Shown one piece after another: positions 22,860 through 33,389 of a stretch of 64,000 nucleotides of DNA; positions within the stretch are counted from its first letter, which is position 1, and every line of letters begins with the position of its first letter. A program made the translations under genes and the position numbers. The stretch is from Penicillium oxalicum. Taxonomy: Eukaryota > Ascomycota > Eurotiomycetes > Eurotiales > Aspergillaceae. The notes under the pieces are model-generated. The model saw only the letters and a list, made by a program, of their open reading frames with translations. It was not told where the DNA came from and did not search any database. The stretch spans positions 1,426,001 through 1,490,000 of the forward strand of contig NC_064656.1 of NCBI RefSeq assembly GCF_001723175.1, read 5' to 3'.

Positions 22860-24443
22860 ATGACTGTCTTCTTTGAAGGATCCTTGCAAGATGGAATTGC
22901 CCAGGCAGTTCGTGACTCTAAAGCAGTAGTCTGCTTTGTCCGAGGTTCGTGCTCTATCTCCCCGCATCTGGTCGATCGGACCCCATCTGAGCTCCAGCAC
23001 ATGCAGATAACGCCCCTTTGAGCTCAACCTGGGAGGATGAATACTTCAAAGATGATGAGGTATGTCTCTGAGTCATAGTCTGTCTCACAAAAGGAAAGAT
23101 TTATCAATAGCCCGTCAAAGGTCGCGCAGTTACTTCGCCATGGATCCGTCACTCTACGCCTCACAGCAGGAAGCCAAGAGGCAGGCTTCCTCAGTTCATT
23201 CTGCCCAATTGCAGAGTTTCCTGCAGTAATTGTGATCAAGTAGGTCCATTGCTTGGGGATCATTCAGTCTCTGACTGGAGGCAATGACTGACCTAGCAAA
23301 TCTACAGGAATGGCAAACTTGAGGAGTACTTGCTGCCTGGCATATCGAAGGAAGCCTTCAAAGACCGGCTGACTACGGTATTACATGAACGGAAAGGTTC
23401 TCAGCCAACAACGTCTTCAGTACAACAACACACGGCTATCCCAGCTGCTGCTAATCATCACTCGTCTCCTGTTTCCTCCACTACATCGCCAATCTCGACC
23501 AAATCGGCGCCAAGACAATCATCGAGCGAAGCAAGTCCTTCTTCACCGGGCTCTACTTCGCAGACATTGCAGCCGGCGAAGGGCTCGCATGCGCAGCAGT
23601 CAAATCCAGCCAAATTCGATGATCCACCAGCTCCAATGTCCCAGCCGGTAAAGCAGGAAAAAAGATCCAATCCAGTACGGCATACGAAGTCTCCATCCGT
23701 CACTCCTCAATCCCCAAGAAAGCCCTCCACCAGCAAAGCAAGCCCAGCCACAACCGAAGAGACTAAGCCTCAACCCCGGCCTGCTGTACCCCGCGGACCT
23801 CCAACGGAGTATCGTCTTCAGGTTCGCCTGTTCGACGGCCGATCTATCCGCTCCAGCTTCACACCAACCCAAACGATACGCAATGACGTCCGCCCATGGC
23901 TAGACCAGCAGATGACCGATGACAGACGACCATACAACCTGAAACATGTTCTTACCCCTTTACCTAGTCGTACACTATCCACAAGTGAAGAGTCCCAAGC
24001 TCTTCGAGACCTGGGTCTCGGCTCAACCGCCAATCTGGTCATGATCCCCGTCGCTTCTTACACCGAGGCGTATGCATCAGCTGCCACCAGCTTGCCCACG
24101 CGTGGTCTCTCGGCAGTCTACGGCGTGGTCACTTCGGCAGCTAGTATCGCGACAAATCTCGTTGGTTCATTCCTTGGCTATGCATCCAGTGCGACGGAAA
24201 GCAGCACACAGGCCCCGTCGGCTAGCACCGCCCCGGTCGAAAATGCGCAACGACCTCGAACTGGGGGACCGAATATTCGCACATTGCATGATCAACAAGG
24301 CGGTCGTGATGATAGTCAGTTTTACAACGGGAATCAGGTAAACGAATGGCCTGACTTTTATTTGTGGGCACTACTCATGCTCATTATCATTTTTCTTTTA
24401 GTTGAATTTCGAGCCGCGAGCTTCGGAGCGCAAGAATGATTGA
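22860..24443 (+). CDS. UBX-domain protein with membrane hairpin, UBXN4/erasin type
   Basis: Five exons (22860-22944, 23007-23059, 23121-23239, 23308-24337, 24402-24443) give 442 residues. Residues 1-115 look like a thioredoxin-like/UAS domain: MTVFFEGSLQDGIAQAVRDS, then VVCFVRDN, LTAGSQEAGFLSSFCP and FPAVIVIKNGKLEEYL. A Ser/Pro/Gln-rich linker runs to about 245. The UBX domain covers about 253-335 (EYRLQVRLFDGRSIRSSFTP, then LGSTANLVMIP); UBX domains bind Cdc48/p97. A hydrophobic segment at about 352-377 (GLSAVYGVVTSAASIATN...) may form an intramembrane hairpin, as in human UBXN4, an ER-associated degradation factor. The last intron (24338-24401) is in frame and can be read through, but splicing it restores a C-terminus NQLNFEPR typical of the family. 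The acceptor of intron 2 (CAAAG at 23120) was chosen to keep frame. Confidence 0.88.
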
Positions 24444-24961
24444 GACACCCAAGAAATTCAATTATCTGCACGAGGAGCATGAATAATAGTCGTGCAAGTG
24501 GCTTAATGTTCGTATTCTTATGAGGACAGCGCTGGCGCCTCGATTTCGTTCTGTCGGTACTCTATGACAATACTCCATATGTTCGAAATGGAAAGTTTAA
24601 AGAAGTTCTTGTCTGCGCAGTTAAAATGTAATGAATGCGGCTGAGCGAAAGGCTTAAATGCTTTCTGTATGGTGGATTTTGGGTCTCTGACCATGACACA
24701 ATAGCCACAAGCTCAGAGATCACAAACACCGGGGGATCATATCTTTTCGATGACGAGCTGAGATGGTATATAAGGTACAAAAACAAGCGATAATATAGTC
24801 GCGATGCAAGGTGGAATTATTTCAGGAGTCCAGATTCAATGCTAACGAATCCGGCCCATATAGTTCAGGTGAGCTCTTCAACCAAATCTGAGGTCGAAAC
24901 GAAGCATTCCTTGTTAACCCTACAGGCACATTTGCACCAGTTTCAAACTGGGTCAAAGTAC
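24444..24961. other. Convergent 3' regions of the UBX and CHCH genes
   Basis: A 0.5 kb A/T-rich stretch between two stop codons. No further feature was seen. Confidence 0.7.
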
Positions 24962-25755
24962 TTAGTAGGGCTTGGCAGCAGCCTGGCAGGCCTTCTGTAG
25001 TATTTGTTAGACAGTTGCGCAGTGAATTTTGAGCGAATGACCAGCGAGTCTCATTGCCAAAAGGAAGAAGCAGTCTTGATCAAGCACTTACCAGCTGGTC
25101 CAAGTACCAACCGCAAATAGTCATATCACCCTTGTTGTCGTCCATGCAGCGACGGAAGTTGCGAATGTCGGTGTCGCAAGCGGGAGTCTCAAAGGCTGAC
25201 TGGGAAGCGCTGCTTTGCCACAGACCGTTGTCCATGGACTGGTTCTCGGCCGGGGCGGCCTGTTGGGCCTCGGCAGGAGCGGAGTGGGAGCTGGAGCCCC
25301 AGCCGAGAGCGTTGGTGATACCGGTGGCAGCGACATGACCAGCAGCGACACCACTATGGGAAGGACTCAATATTAGTCACACATGCTAGAGATGACATGA
25401 AAGATCACAAGGCAGCAGAAGTCTCGGGGAAAGAAGATGGACCCCCGGATTTTCTCGGGTCGAGAATGTTTTTTTCGTCGATCATCCGAGGGCTGAGGCC
25501 CAGTGGAGAATGTACAAGCTGGAGATACGACACTTACGCAGCGGTCGAGGCGATTTGGCTCAGGAAGCCACCGCCAGAGCTTTGCTGGACAGGAGCAGCC
25601 TGCTGCATAGGGGTAGCCTGGCTGGGGTGCGCGGCCGTTGAGTGAGGCTGCGACTGCTGGGAAGCAGGTGCGGCGGGCCGGGCAGGAGCCGCGGTAGGAC
25701 GGGTAGGGGCGCTACGCGCAGGAGTAGGAGCAGCACGGCGTTGTTGGCGAGGCAT
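24962..25755 (-). CDS. mix17: Twin CX9C CHCH-domain protein, CHCHD2/10 (Mix17) type
   Basis: Three exons (25755-25538, 25353-25092, 24994-24962) give 170 residues. The N-terminal 60 residues are rich in Arg, Pro, Ala and Gln (MPRQQRRAAPTPARSAPTRP), as in CHCHD2/CHCHD10. A hydrophobic Gly/Ala stretch follows (GGFLSQIASTAAAGVAAGHV). The C-terminal CHCH domain has two CX9C pairs: CDTDIRNFRRC and CGWYLDQLKAC, the second split by the last intron. These proteins enter the mitochondrial intermembrane space by Mia40-dependent oxidation and affect respiratory function. The last exon codes for only ten residues. An inverted CCAAT box sits at 25971-25975, about 216 bp upstream of the start. Confidence 0.95.
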
Positions 25756-26579
25756 CGTGGCGGATTTGTGTGGGAGAAGAGGATGTGAGGCGACGAGAAA
25801 TTGATCTGTTGCTTGGAGGTGAAAGAGTTGCGGGACGGTGTCGATAAAAGTACAGTATGGGGTGGAGACTCGGAAGAAGCTAGAATGGCAAAGCCCGCCC
25901 CGGCGCACGGATGAGTCAGCCGGATACTGCACGACAAACTCCGAAGGGACGGAAGACAATCTGGACGATGATTGGCTCGTTCCTGAAAGTGGCAACCACT
26001 ATAATCACCTGACCTGAGCCTGTGTTGGTCATCTGACCGTTCGCCAGGTGAGGATCAGGCGCGCAGCCATGCGAGATGCGAGGACAAGAGGTCTGTAAAG
26101 AAGTTGCTGTTTAGGTCCCTATAGGTGATACTGAAGTACAGAGGTGCAAAGTCACCAGGGGGCTATGTCAAGTCTCATGTCAAAAACAGATTATTATTGT
26201 ATTTGCACGTAGAGGACGTTCATATGACTGCAGAGTGAAAGTTTAATAATACATGGAAAAAGAAAGACCAACGCTGCCGTATAGCAATCAAACGGGGATA
26301 TCGACGAGAAGAGAAGGCGAAGGAGGCAGAAAAGTGAGCATGCGAACAGGCAGGGGAAGGGTGATTTAAAGTTGAGGGCAGCGTTGTCAGAAGAAACAAA
26401 AGTCAGTCTATGAACGTGTTCAAAGCAAAGGTGGGAGGGAGAAAGAGCGCAGACAATGCGAGAATCAGGTCATGAAACACGGGCGTGTCCGTGTGGTCGT
26501 TGTGCTCATAGACGGGATGGTCGTGGTGCCAAAGCAATATAGCTCACGGGCGTTGGAGTTCAAAGCCCTCGGCTTCGAC
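25756..26579. other. CHCH promoter and SEC2 3' region
   Basis: No coding sequence was found. An ATTGG (CCAAT on the gene strand) at 25971-25975 is a possible CCAAT-binding-complex site for the CHCH gene. Confidence 0.55.
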
Positions 26580-28902
26580 TCAATGAGATACGGGGGCATC
26601 CAGTTTCAAGGCCTCATCTTTGATGCGAGGCCGAGCATCAGAGCCCTCGTCATCCGCAGATGGAGTCGGAGGGTGTATGACGGGTTCACAGAAAGATGGC
26701 TTAACTTCTGAGTTTGCGTGTTCATGAGACGGTGTGTTTGGACGAACGACTGATGTACTGAAATCGGAGTCGGTTCCACCAGCAATGGACTTCTCCGGAG
26801 CGACTGAGGTCTCTCCTGGCTGGGCATCCTGAGAAATTTCGGAGAGCTCGACGGGTGCTTCTTCGTATACGCTATGGTCAGAGCTAACAGAGTCCCGCCG
26901 TTGCGGCGGCTGTTCTGGAGACTCTGCGTGTTTCTCGCTATCGAATGGCGGAAGTTCAGGCGTCACTGGTCTGGAGTCTCCGTGCGCTTGTGTAAAGGCC
27001 TCTGGTTTCGGAGTGACGTCGACAATCTGGAACTCGGAGTGACTGTCGTGCGCTGGCTGCGCAGCCAAGCCACCCTCCCGGGAATGATCATCGAGACTAT
27101 TCGAGGATTTCGAACCAGAATGAGACTCGACGGGCCCATGAGAGATTGGCACCACACCGCCTGCGATGCGAGACCAGAACATGCGCTCCCGCAATCGGAC
27201 AGTTTCCTCCCAGATCTCTTTTTCCTCTTCAACGTCACCTGCTCGTAGGTGTCCATCGAGGATGAGGCGCAGATAGCCGGTGAACTCGCAGCACGATCGA
27301 ATCCTCTCGAGGCAGGCACCGCAAAGAGAGTAACGCTGAGCAGATTCGCTATCCGAGGTCCGGAAACGATGAGTACGCTCTGCTTCCGGGCCCTGTCTGC
27401 GTTCGCCACAGGTCGAGCAAGGGAAATCAAACTTCTTTGCCGCTGGTGGAATAGGCTCCACGATGAGGGTACCCTCACAGATGCCGGTTAAGACAGTCCG
27501 GCGGGTAAGCCATGAGATTCCCGGAGCAAGGTCCAGTCGCAATGTCGGTTCAATGTCCTCAACAACCACTCGCTTGTAAAAGCGAGTGTCCTTCAAAGGA
27601 ACATGCGGACCGTTTTGCGACGACAGGCTCCCATTCGGTGACTGCGGCAACCCTTTGGTGGGCGAGGAGGTGGCCGACGTAGATCCCCCAGTTGCAAAAC
27701 TTGCCAGACTCATCACATTCAATCCTGCATAAGACCCGCTTCCTGCACGACTGGGTGGCTTTGAGTTCCGTGGAAGTGTGAGCAATTCTTTGAATTCTTC
27801 AAATGCCTGTTGATCGGTCCGACAAACGAGCCGGATCCTGTCAGGGAAATTACATGTGGGACCTGGTTTCAGTTCCGCGGCATGAGCGGTAGATGCTGTG
27901 GCATTCTCTGCACTCGAGTCTTGAGTGGCAGCAGTGACCCAGTGCGACGGAACAGCTGGCGAGGGAGGGCCCGTGGAAACGTGCGTGCGGGCGTCGATGT
28001 CCTCTTGAGAGAGATTCATGCCTTGCATAACAGACTTGAGTTCGGCGAGTTGATCTTGATGCGAGGCAAGAAGCGACTCTGTATCCTTGATCTGTGAGCG
28101 CAACTGCTCATTTTTCTTCTCAACCGCCTCTCGCTCAATCTTAGCAGCAGCAACCATCTAGAAGACCTGTAAGCCTAGATAATCTTCCACGAGGAGGGAC
28201 ATTATCGGAAATGGACCATCACGAACCTTATTGGCTTCCTCGAAGAGATCGGCTGTTAACGTTTCCAGCTCCTGTTCGATGGACTTCTTTGCCTTTTCCG
28301 CAGTTAAGCGCTGAGCGGTTTCCTCTGCGAGCAGACTTCTCATTCGAGTGAGCTCCTTGTCTGCATCTGCTTTCTTGACGTACACCTGGTCTGCCAGGTC
28401 CCGGCGGTACTTCTCATTCTCGGATTCGAGAGTCTTGATCTTGTTCAAAGCCACCTCCAATTCTTGCCTCGTTGCTGCGAGGTTATCATCGAGAGTAGTT
28501 TGGTTGTTGATGGCTTGAATGAGCTTGACGCTCAGCGCAGCCACTTCATTGCTGAGGTCTGGGTGGTGGGATGAGGATCTGGATGATGAAGTCTCGATTG
28601 GGATCATCAATCGGGGATCTTTTAAGGTGTTAAAATTAGTTTCTTCATAATTCGACTGCGGCTGCTTGACTACGTCGGCCAGATTGGTAGTCGATCGAGC
28701 TTTGGTGATCGTTCGGTCTGGAGAAAGAGCCCGGGGGTCCGAGGACAGCGAGCGCTTGTGAGCGTGGCGGGGAATCATGGTTGAGGACGGGCGACGTAAA
28801 GCACTGGGATAGTATGTTTGGAATGAAATTAAGCTGAAGTCCCATGTTAGCACACCCGCGATCACCGCCGATCTCCAATTGACCCAAAGCTTACTCGGCC
28901 AT
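26580..28902 (-). CDS. sec2: Rab GDP-GTP exchange factor Sec2
   Basis: Three exons (28902-28895, 28833-28227, 28157-26580) give 730 residues. The Sec2 coiled coil spans about 95-245. It has LSNEVAALSVKLIQAINNQT, a long heptad region, and the family block LTADLFEEANK joined across the second intron to MVAAAKIEREAVEKKNEQLR. Sec2 activates the Rab GTPase Sec4 on secretory vesicles. A later conserved region contains LKDTRFYKRVVVEDIEPTLR and two Cys pairs, FPCSTCGERR and YSLCGACLERI, that could bind zinc. The C-terminal 250 residues are acidic, Pro/Ser-rich and disordered. The first coding exon is only 8 bp (ATGGCCGA). It is supported by a GTAAGC donor, an ideal TGCTAAC branch site and a CAG acceptor that restore one open frame (MADLISFQTYYPSALRRPS). 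The downstream ATG at 28778 is the alternative start. Confidence 0.92.
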
Positions 28903-30954
28903 GATGAGTGACGTAAACGGCGCTAAAGGAGGGAATCTTGCAATGACCGGTGTCACTTGCGTTCAATTGACGTCCGTCTTCGAATTTAGAAAGACTGCCG
29001 TTCCGGCAAAGGCTGAATTGCCAAAGCCATTCACAGAATACACAAGTTAAGGTTGGAGATGCAAGGCCAACCCCGCAAGCGTGCTGGAGACTAGGTGGGA
29101 TCGCCAAGAATAGCCGGGCGGTTGTAGACTGGTACAATGAAGGCCTCCAAAAGGGCGGGAAAGGAGAGACTGGAACAAGGACGGGGGGAAGGATAAAAGG
29201 ATGGAAATCAAGACAGAGGCGAGGTTTCAGTGGGTGAGAACTCCACCGGTATAGTGCACGAAGAGGCAAAGCTGAGGATGACCTGGGAGGTGGCAGCAAT
29301 GGAGAGGCGACCTCCGGGCTTCCACTCCCGTCGGAGGGCGCTTAGTCATACTATCACCGGAAAGCCCGAAGAAGGTTGAATCTTGGCACTCGATAGGCGC
29401 CCGGTTGGCAATTAGGCTGCCTCGGCGGACAACTTTGGCGGGTTTGTTGAATGGAACAGCGATTCACAGCCCAACAACTAGATGTTTGTCCGTCATTGCG
29501 CCTTTGACCATTTTTCTTTTATTTTGCCCCCTCATAAGGAAGAACTTTGACATCTCATGGCTGTTCCCTTTGACCTTGCAAAGCCATCCGTATGCGTTTC
29601 CGTACTCCGTGCTCGAGGTCTTCATCCCGATACGCTTATCGCCACCATACCGAGCTAGGCATGTTGGCCAACCGAGCGGGTTTAGCTACGGCCCAATCGA
29701 AGGAGCAAAAAGCACCACTAGACTAAAATCAACCCAAAATGAGGTTCGGACTCCGGTGAGTGGAGCGCAGCAGAGGCGGAGCTGACGGGCATCCAGTTGG
29801 AGTCCTGCGCCTTAAAAGTGTCTATGCGCCCGCTTAGTTTTACCCTCCAACGGGCACTTGCTGGCTTGCGGTGCGGCCGGAGAACGTGGCCGCCAAAAAT
29901 GGGTCTGGCATGGAATTCCGGACGCTTGATGGTTGGCCCATGACTAGCGAGGTCATCTCCGTTGCTCAGACCAATAGTTGATGTGAAGAATCGGATCTTG
30001 TCGCTCAATCTAGCTTAGTCTCCGTATTGGCAAGAGAATATGCACCTGGGTCACACTAGGCGGCTACAGTCCTGTGGTGGAAACCTAGTGGGTGATGCAT
30101 GGCTATCATCCTGATTCATAACTCTATATCTCTGTAAGGAAAAATGCACAGTGAGCAGCTCACTGTGATGTGGCTCGGGCTCTTTCCCTGCTGTTTCATT
30201 TGGTCACAGCTCTATTAAAAAACAGGTAAAGAATGCAACCCGTGGCTTGGAGTTATTTTCGCTCTCAAGCTTATCGTAAAAAAATATTACCCTCATTCAT
30301 CGGCCCGCTATCAAAGTTATCTAAATCGGGTGCCTAGAGAGGTATTTGCTACGTATATTGTTATCTTAGTAGGCATGATCAAGTCATGAGTCCTCGACAG
30401 ATCTACAGCACACCTCATGAAATAGTATCCACTTTCCTTGGAGCATGTAAGATCCCAGGAATATTGTGTCACCTCGACCACTAAAGTCAACTCCAGCATA
30501 GTTCAATTGATTTGATTTTCCAAAAGGACAGCAGATAAGCTACTCGTTACCCCACAGCTATTTTTCGAGTGATCCAACACGATCCTTTTGCAACCACGCA
30601 GTACATCCGAGTATTACAGGCAACATGGAAGCGCTTGACCGAATCTACCCCTGTGAGGTGTAACTGCTTGGATATTTTTAGAGTCAGTAGAGTATCCTCT
30701 AGAGATACATTGAGACTTTCACCCATTTGAGTTTTTGAGAATATAGCAGGGAACTTCAAATGATGTGCTTAAACACAACCCAAAATTGTCGCGCCGTGAA
30801 TCTCCCAAGTAAAAGGCATCCACCCCGCGTGGCAGCCTCAGGCGAAAACACCAAAGTGGGGTGGACCAATCTCGGTCTCATGTCCATACATAATTTCGGG
30901 GAGAAACTTGGACTCCGTCTTTAAAGGGTACCTCTACGACACTCGAGAGACATC
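28903..30954. other. Intergenic between SEC2 and PDCD5
   Basis: A 2 kb stretch between divergent starts. I see no gene. The part from about 30000 to 30800 is A/T-rich and holds a 21 bp perfect dyad at 30147-30167. Confidence 0.55.
30147..30167. repeat. 21 bp inverted repeat with 1 bp centre
   Basis: CACAGTGAGC, one A, then GCTCACTGTG: two exact 10 bp arms. The loop is too short for a normal hairpin, so a dimeric DNA-binding site is the more natural reading. Confidence 0.8.
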
Positions 30955-31633
30955 ATGGCCGACGCAGAGCTTGAAGAGGTTATTCATATACTATGCTATT
31001 AAAGTTGCGATGGACTGAACATTGACACATGAGGTAGATCAGACGAGCTCGCCTTGCGCAGCTCCAACAGCAGGCTGCTTCGCGTGGAGGACCCAGTCAG
31101 GAAGGTGGTCAGGAAGATCAGAGGAGGTAAGTGATCGGTGCCATGAGTCCGACACATTCTTGAGGATGAGAGGAGAACTAAGCTGGAATCATGCCCATGC
31201 AGGCAAGCTGAATGTAAGTGGCCATTCGCTCCCTCATGCGGGATATTGTTCCCCGTATTCATTGGACGAGTCTGGAAGAAGATCACGACATTTGAACCCA
31301 GTGTGGATTCTTTGCCATTGAAATACCATTCTTACCAATTGTTCTGTAGCCGAACGCCGCTCAGCAATCATGAGCCAAATCCTCGACCCTGCCGCCGCCG
31401 ATCGTCTGGGCCGTATCCGTCTTGTCAAAGAGTCCCGCGCTGTCGACATTGAGAATCGTCTGATGATGCTCGCCCAGACCGGCCAAATTCGCCAAAAGGT
31501 GACCGAGGACCAGCTGAAGGAACTCTTGAACGCCGTGGCCGAGAACCAACGGAAGGAAGAAGAGGAACAGAAGATTGTCATCACTCGACGCAAGGGTGGC
31601 TGGGATGACGATGATGATTTGCTCGATCTGTGA
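30955..31633 (+). CDS. pdcd5: PDCD5 family protein
   Basis: Four exons (30955-30978, 31038-31126, 31203-31213, 31350-31633) give 135 residues. The family layout is plain. An N-terminal helix reads ADAELEEIRRARLAQLQQQA, a Gln/Gly-rich stretch follows, and the core reads RRSAIMSQILDPAAADRLGR, then IENRLMMLAQTGQIRQKVTE and KIVITRRKGGWDDDDDLLDL. In animals PDCD5 interacts with the chaperonin CCT and with Tip60; the fungal role is less clear. The third exon is only 11 bp (GCAAGCTGAAT, with AG before and GTAAGT after). It is needed to keep frame between RRQ and AESERR. The first donor reads GTTATT, which departs from the GTANGT norm of the neighbouring genes. The gene converges with COQ4. Confidence 0.93.
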
Positions 31634-31955
31634 CCACGTTGAATGGCAATAATTCTTTGCGCTTAGCCTTTTGTACTTTTTGTTTCATTCTCAGGTGAAT
31701 CAGAGAGAGCTGGATATTTGGACTAGAGTGATTCTCCCCGTCCGATTCTCAGACTTTGGTCTGGGATCTCCATCATGAAACTTCGGGCGTCTCGGTCTGG
31801 GGTCTGATTTGTTTTCCCTGGTACGAGCAGGTTTTCTTACACTTCGGGTTCTGTACATCATTGTATTCAAGAAGGATATCTTGCTGCTTTGGAAACTCTG
31901 CCATAATCGTACAACTCAACAGGGCACGGTACTGAAGCAAGCGGTCACAAAGATC
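31634..31955. other. Convergent 3' regions of PDCD5 and COQ4
   Basis: 322 bp between two stop codons, T-rich on the plus strand. No other feature was seen. Confidence 0.75.
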
Positions 31956-32940
31956 TCAACTCGACATCTGTTCCAGCCTTTCTTTCTCCCGCTTCTGCTG
32001 CTGCCTCATCATTTTTCGAATCTCTCTCAAATCCGGTGGCTGTTCGATATTGAGCTCCGCTCGTAGTTCATTCACATCCTTCTCCAGTACCTCTTCCCAG
32101 TACACATTGATCAACTCCTCACTTTTCAACCCGCTGCGGATTGCCCACGGCAAATGCAGGGTCAAGAAGCGCTCCTTCTCTGCGGGCTTCATCCGAACAA
32201 AAGCGAAGAGACTCAACCCGGTCATAGGAAGAAGCGTGTTCAAGAACTCCAATGCCTTCAAGGCCAGTTCACCTTCAACAAAAATAGGGAGACCCGTCAC
32301 CGCGTGGTAGAAATCATGGCATTCGCGATACCGCTGCATAACGTATGCACATTCTTCATCATCAATGTATTGTACACTGTCCCGTGTGTCTGGGGAGACA
32401 CCCTCTCGGTCGAGCCAGGTGGCGTACGTGCGACCAACAGAGTTCTCGGGAAGAGTGCGCAGGTAGGACATTTGGAGGGTCTCCGAGGTTATGCGCGGGC
32501 GATCGCGAAGAATGCGTCGACCAGTGGGGTTGGAGAGCATCGCATCTCGAAGACGATAGATAAAGTATGGAGTTGCGGTCGCCTCACCCAACGCGGCAAT
32601 AAGATCTATATCAACTCAGGTTAGTAACCAGTGATGGAAAGTTTGCCTGGGAGCGAAGGCTTTCCAATGGCGTCGATAAGTCCCCTAAAGGACTTGAGGA
32701 ACAACGAAGCTCCAAGAGAATCTCAAACATACCTGCTCTACGGGGATTGATCAATGAACCAAATGCCGAGCCTAGGGCCAGAGCGCCGCGTTCAATTGTT
32801 GTCAATGGCACATGGCCAGGGTAATTGGGCTTAGGCCGATTGAGGATCGAGAATGATCGGCAGGTGCTCGTAGCAAGTGGTGAGCGATGTGAAGTGAGCT
32901 TACGAAGACCACGGGAACTGGGGCTTCTGAGAGCCGACAT
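31956..32940 (-). CDS. coq4: Coq4, ubiquinone biosynthesis protein
   Basis: Two exons (32940-32733, 32605-31956) give 285 residues. An Arg/Ser-rich presequence of about 35 residues fits import into the mitochondrial matrix. The Coq4 core starts [20 protein letters not shown] and continues [20 protein letters not shown]. The diagnostic metal-binding motif HDxxHx11E is present as [17 protein letters not shown], with His at about 166 and 170 and Glu at about 182. Downstream is [20 protein letters not shown]. Coq4 binds a divalent metal and lipid, supports the coenzyme Q synthome, and has been linked to C1 decarboxylation and hydroxylation of the ring. The start [11 protein letters not shown] is the only ATG at the head of the frame. 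Confidence 0.97.
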
Positions 32941-33389
32941 GATGATGACTCTATACAAATCACGTCCCGGCGACTGGTTCGTATTCAGGTCCGGCGTTAT
33001 GCGCTGGAGTGGTCTGATATCACAGGACAGCATCCGGCGACAATCCGGCCTCCCGTAGTTATCGCCGCACGGGCTTATCGATAACGAGTCGCCCCACCAC
33101 CGAGGGCCTTCGGCAGGCTGTTGATCGGCCGGGCCATTTTAAGGTATTGGTGAGGAATTTGTACAACCAGGATCATTGTTTGGACTGCGCGATAGAAATT
33201 TGATCTCAGCGATACCGACTAGACGCCACAAAGCTGCGAATAAATACGTACAGCACGCGATATTCTCAAGTAAGTTAGTTGTTTCATGAATTATTTACTC
33301 AAACCACCTTGGCGGTGCGATGTCTCACAGCACGAGCCAGATACATCTAGTGTGTTCAGCAAGGGCAAGAGAGCCAATTTCCGAGAAGA
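32941..33389. promoter_or_regulatory. Divergent promoter of COQ4 and the SET-domain gene
   Basis: 449 bp between two divergent start codons. No other feature was found by eye. Confidence 0.5.
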
